A stretch of 64,000 bases of DNA from JAJTHC01 sp044358835 (GTDB taxonomy: Bacteria; Cyanobacteriota; Vampirovibrionia; Vampirovibrionales; JAJTHC01), in NCBI GenBank assembly GCA_044358835.1, contig JBIKNF010000008.1, forward strand, positions 22,664-86,663, written 5' to 3'. Under the pieces are notes generated by a model that saw only the letters and a program-made list of their open reading frames with translations, made no database searches and was not told the origin of the DNA. Of this stretch, positions 61,529 through 64,000 are shown in pieces (the first letter of the stretch is position 1; each line of letters opens with the position of its first letter). A program made the translations under genes and the position numbers.

Positions 61529-62140
61529 GTGGGAAGATACACGGGCCCAGCGGCCAAAATATCCCGTAACCTTGGGGTAAATCTAACCGAAACCCCTAAA
61601 ATCGATGCCGTTATGAAGCGTCGTCCCTATGCCTCAGGTCAGCATGGGCAAACACACAAGAAAATTTCTGAATTTGCGCAGCAATTGAAAGAAAAACAAC
61701 GCCTTAAAATGCGTTTTGGTATTCGTGAAAAGCAACTGCGTCGTTATTATGAAATTGCCAATCGTAGTAAGGGCAACACGGGTACGATTTTACTTCAGGT
61801 GCTTGAACGTCGTTTAGACAACGTCGTGTTTCGTGCGGGGCTGGCGGAAACACGCCGTCAAGCGCGTCAAATGGTTGCCCATGGTCACTTTTTGCTCAAT
61901 GGGCATCGCGTAACGGTCCCTTCTATCTTAGTGAAAGATGGATCAGTGATTTCTGTGCGGCCCAATAGTGTGGATTTCATTGTTCGCAGGTCTGAATCGG
62001 CACAAGCCTACGTTAATCCTGCGGTTTGGTTGACTGTAAGCAAGGAAACGGCTTCTGTTCGTTTTGACCGCTTGCCTGAACGTGAAGAGCTGGATCCCAA
62101 CACTCGTGAACAACTTGTGGTTGAATACTACTCTAGATAA
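61529..62140 (+). CDS. rpsD: 30S ribosomal protein S4
   Basis: Primary 16S-binding protein that organises 30S assembly and, in many bacteria, represses its operon. 203 residues starting at GTG after AAGGAGATA. Start MGRYTGPAAKISRNLGVNL lacks the zinc-binding cysteines, so it is the zinc-independent form. The S4 RNA-binding domain is RLDNVVFRAGLAETRRQARQMV (in part, about 92-113). Its position between rpsK and rpoA is as in Proteobacteria; many other phyla keep rpsD elsewhere. Confidence 0.98.
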   Translation: MGRYTGPAAKISRNLGVNLTETPKIDAVMKRRPYASGQHGQTHKKISEFAQQLKEKQRLKMRFGIREKQLRRYYEIANRSKGNTGTILLQVLERRLDNVVFRAGLAETRRQARQMVAHGHFLLNGHRVTVPSILVKDGSVISVRPNSVDFIVRRSESAQAYVNPAVWLTVSKETASVRFDRLPEREELDPNTREQLVVEYYSR

Positions 62141-62204
62141 GTTTGGAATTTTAGTATATTATTGTATGACAAGATTTTAAGTGATTTGGAGGTTAGTGTT
62201 CGCT

Positions 62205-63185
62205 ATGATTGAACATCCATTGAATATCAAATGTCTCACCAAAAACACTGAACACGACGGTTCTGTTTATGGAAAGTTCGTTTTAGAACCCATGCAAGGC
62301 GGTTACGGAACCACTATTGGTAATGCGTTGCGTCGAGTGTTGCTTTCATCTATTGCGGGTTCAGCCATTACGTCTGCTCGCTTTGAAGGCGTTTCTCATG
62401 AGTTTACGAATATCGACGGCGTCGTTGAAGACGTCCTAGATATTTTGTTGAACTTTAAGGGTGTGGTGCTTAAGTCTGAATCAGGAGAGCCGGCGATTTT
62501 ACGTTTAGACGTCAAACGCGCAGGTGAAGTCACCGCAAAAGACCTTGAATTGCCTGCAGGGATTGAAGTGTTAAATCCCGACTGGCATTTGGCCACCTTA
62601 AGTAAGGACGGTCATTTGGCTGTAGAGTTGACCGTGGAATCGGGTGTGGGTTATGTGCCTGCTGAAAAAAAGATTTCTTCTACCAATGTAAGCCATGACG
62701 CCTTGCCTTTAGATGCTGCTTTTATGCCGATTCGTCGTGTGGCTTATAATGTTGAAGCGCTTCGCTTAGGAACTCGTACGGATTACGATAGTTTAGAACT
62801 TGAGTTGTGGTCTGATGGAAGTGTTGATGTGACTTCAGCGCTTAGTCAAGCGGCCAACATCTTAATTGAAAACTTGGTTCCTATTGCTTCTTTAATGGGC
62901 GTGCCTACAGTGGTGGCGCAACCCACCATTGAAAAAGAAGAAGTCTTGGAAGATAATGCGCCTTCTATTACGATTGAAGACTTAGAACTTTCGGTTCGGG
63001 CTTTTAATTGTCTCAAACGCGCCAATATCCACAGCATTCAAGAACTGATGTTGAAATCTGAACATGATTTATTGAACATTAAAAACTTCGGCAAAAAATC
63101 GGCTGATGAAGTGATTGAACGCTTAAAAGCCTTTGGTATTGATCTAAAGCCTAGTCCTGAAGATGCTCTTCTTCCTGTGGACTAA
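62205..63185 (+). CDS. rpoA: RNA polymerase alpha subunit
   Basis: Scaffold for RNA polymerase assembly and target of activators. 326 residues from the ATG at 62205 (GGAGG about eleven bases upstream); an upstream start at 62181 would add eight unconserved residues. The N-terminal domain has the assembly motif GYGTTIGNALRRVLLSSIAG; the C-terminal domain (from about 245) has LELSVRAFNCLKRANIHSI and KNFGKKSADEVIERL, with the helix that binds UP-elements. Confidence 0.98.
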   Translation: MIEHPLNIKCLTKNTEHDGSVYGKFVLEPMQGGYGTTIGNALRRVLLSSIAGSAITSARFEGVSHEFTNIDGVVEDVLDILLNFKGVVLKSESGEPAILRLDVKRAGEVTAKDLELPAGIEVLNPDWHLATLSKDGHLAVELTVESGVGYVPAEKKISSTNVSHDALPLDAAFMPIRRVAYNVEALRLGTRTDYDSLELELWSDGSVDVTSALSQAANILIENLVPIASLMGVPTVVAQPTIEKEEVLEDNAPSITIEDLELSVRAFNCLKRANIHSIQELMLKSEHDLLNIKNFGKKSADEVIERLKAFGIDLKPSPEDALLPVD

Positions 63186-63217
63186 TTCTTACAACAATTA
63201 TATGGAGCTTGATGATT

Positions 63218-63616
63218 ATGAGACACCGTAATCGAATAAAAAAACTAGGATTGCCTGCGGATCAACGTAAAGCCTTGATGCGTTCTTTGGCCACTCAACT
63301 TTTCCTACATGGTGAAATTGAAACCACCGTAACCCGCGCGAAAGTGTTGGTTTCTTTTGCTAGCCCTGTGATTACTTATGCCAAGCGTGGAAATTTAAAT
63401 GATGTTCGCATGGCATCTAAACGTTTGTACAAAGTAAAAACAGGCCAGATTATAGAATCGGCCAAGGGAAATCCGATTGAAGAAACAGTTTTAAGAAAAG
63501 TGTTTGCTGAAATTGGTCCTCGCTACGCGGAACGCCAAGGCGGTTACATTCGTGTTTTAAAAACACACCGCCGCCGTGGAGACAACACCCAAATGGCGAT
63601 TGTTCAATTGGTATAG
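63218..63616 (+). CDS. rplQ: 50S ribosomal protein L17
   Basis: Large-subunit protein near the exit tunnel. 132 residues from the ATG at 63218, giving the family start MRHRNRIKKLGLPADQRKAL; GGAG lies ten bases before. An ATG two codons earlier (63212) is also possible. TTRAKV-type motif TVTRAKVLVSFASPVITYAKRG and the end RRRGDNTQMAIVQLV fit. Last gene of the operon, followed by a strong terminator. Confidence 0.97.
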   Translation: MRHRNRIKKLGLPADQRKALMRSLATQLFLHGEIETTVTRAKVLVSFASPVITYAKRGNLNDVRMASKRLYKVKTGQIIESAKGNPIEETVLRKVFAEIGPRYAERQGGYIRVLKTHRRRGDNTQMAIVQLV

Positions 63617-63637
63617 TTTTTAAAACTCTTTTTTATT

Positions 63638-63673
63638 AAAAGGACACGAACGTGAAGTTTCGTGTCCTTTTTT
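63638..63673 (+). terminator. Rho-independent terminator after rplQ
   Basis: Thirteen-base stem AAAAGGACACGAA / TTCGTGTCCTTTT with a short loop, followed by a T-run ending TTTTTTG. The strongest terminator in the window. Confidence 0.92.
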
Positions 63674-63837
63674 GTCTGTATTTTCAGCAAGGAACCGTCA
63701 CAACTATTTGAGAAACAGACGCTTCTGTGCTATTTTGTTAGGTATAGACAGCAAGCCTTTGCTTACCTTGGCCGTGGGCTTTAAGTAGAATTAAACGTCC
63801 TAAACCAAGAATCGAAAACCAATGGAGAACAAACAAC

Positions 63838-64000
63838 ATGGGACGCTGGATGGCCATTAAAAACAAAAAAGCCGCTTCTGACGCCAAAAAAGGCGTGGCA
63901 CTGGCGCGCTACTCTCGCGAAATCATGTCAGCAGCGCGACAAGGGGGGGGCGATCCTTCTAGTAATTTTCGTTTGCGGGGGGCGATTGATGCCGCAAAAG
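63838..64000 (+). CDS. YebC/PmpR-family protein, 3' end outside window
   Basis: The first 54 residues of a YebC-type protein. MGRWMAIKNKKAASDAKKGVALARY, then IMSAARQGGGDPSSNFRLRGAIDAAK, aligns with the usual start MAGHSKWANIKHRK and AARxGGGDPxxNxRLRxAI. Family members are DNA-binding regulators or help translation through proline stretches. GGAG lies upstream. An eight-base G tract (63943-63950) encodes the Gly triplet. The gene runs off the window end. Confidence 0.88.
   Translation, partial: MGRWMAIKNKKAASDAKKGVALARYSREIMSAARQGGGDPSSNFRLRGAIDAAK

Overview
The window looks like the chromosome of a flagellated, diderm (Gram-negative type) bacterium with moderate GC content. The diderm call rests on a TonB-like protein, an O-antigen type sugar cluster, a FlgA P-ring chaperone and an AMIN-domain amidase. 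Repeated AMIN domains on a cell-wall amidase and the overall gene repertoire recall the non-photosynthetic relatives of Cyanobacteria (Vampirovibrionia/Melainabacteria). That placement is an impression from protein character, not a demonstrated assignment. Most of the window is ordinary housekeeping DNA in short operons that switch strand often.

Layout. 1-4.8 kb: the 3' part of a membrane protein of unknown function, pyruvate kinase and a lipoyl E2 acyltransferase. 4.9-11.6 kb (minus): a cell-wall block with murI, an AMIN/Amidase_3 amidase, the lipid II flippase murJ, and a CCA-adding enzyme overlapping murJ. 12-17.6 kb: an accessory surface-related region holding an Asn/Gln/Gly-rich curlin-like repeat protein behind a dual operator and a long structured leader, a HerA-like ATPase, two prepilin-like proteins and a TonB-like protein. 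17.7-28.7 kb: an acyl-CoA synthetase, mfd, a radical SAM protein, dapB, and the tig-clpP-clpX proteostasis set. 28.9-30.7 kb: tRNA-Gly(GCC), flgA and flgG. 30.9-46.2 kb: a second unknown membrane protein, fusA, a ComF-like protein, hom-thrC, an AT-rich HEPN-type (DUF3644-like) gene, ispG behind a 4 x 21-bp tandem repeat, a very acidic 825-residue protein, a cysteine-cluster protein and RqcH. 46.2-57.9 kb (minus): an eleven-gene surface-sugar operon headed by rfbF-rfbG-rfbH. 58.3-64 kb: a FliO-like protein, phosphomannomutase, rpsM-rpsK-rpsD-rpoA-rplQ and the start of a YebC-family gene.

The sugar operon encodes the enzymes that take glucose-1-phosphate to a CDP-3,6-dideoxy-4-keto sugar. It then adds an unusual set: two SDR enzymes, an HpcH/HpaI aldolase, a dehydroquinate-synthase-like cyclase, a ThDP enzyme, an epimerase and two glycosyltransferases. 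This suggests a modified, possibly branched, 3,6-dideoxy sugar or cyclitol on the surface polysaccharide. A 32-codon relic of a lost GT2 gene survives inside it.

The items most worth following up are: the curlin-like solenoid protein and its regulatory region; a family of roughly 150-bp palindromic MITE-like elements with terminal inverted repeats, at least two related copies and several solo ends; the HEPN-motif gene; the 21-bp iteron-like array; the acidic protein; and the make-up of the sugar cluster.
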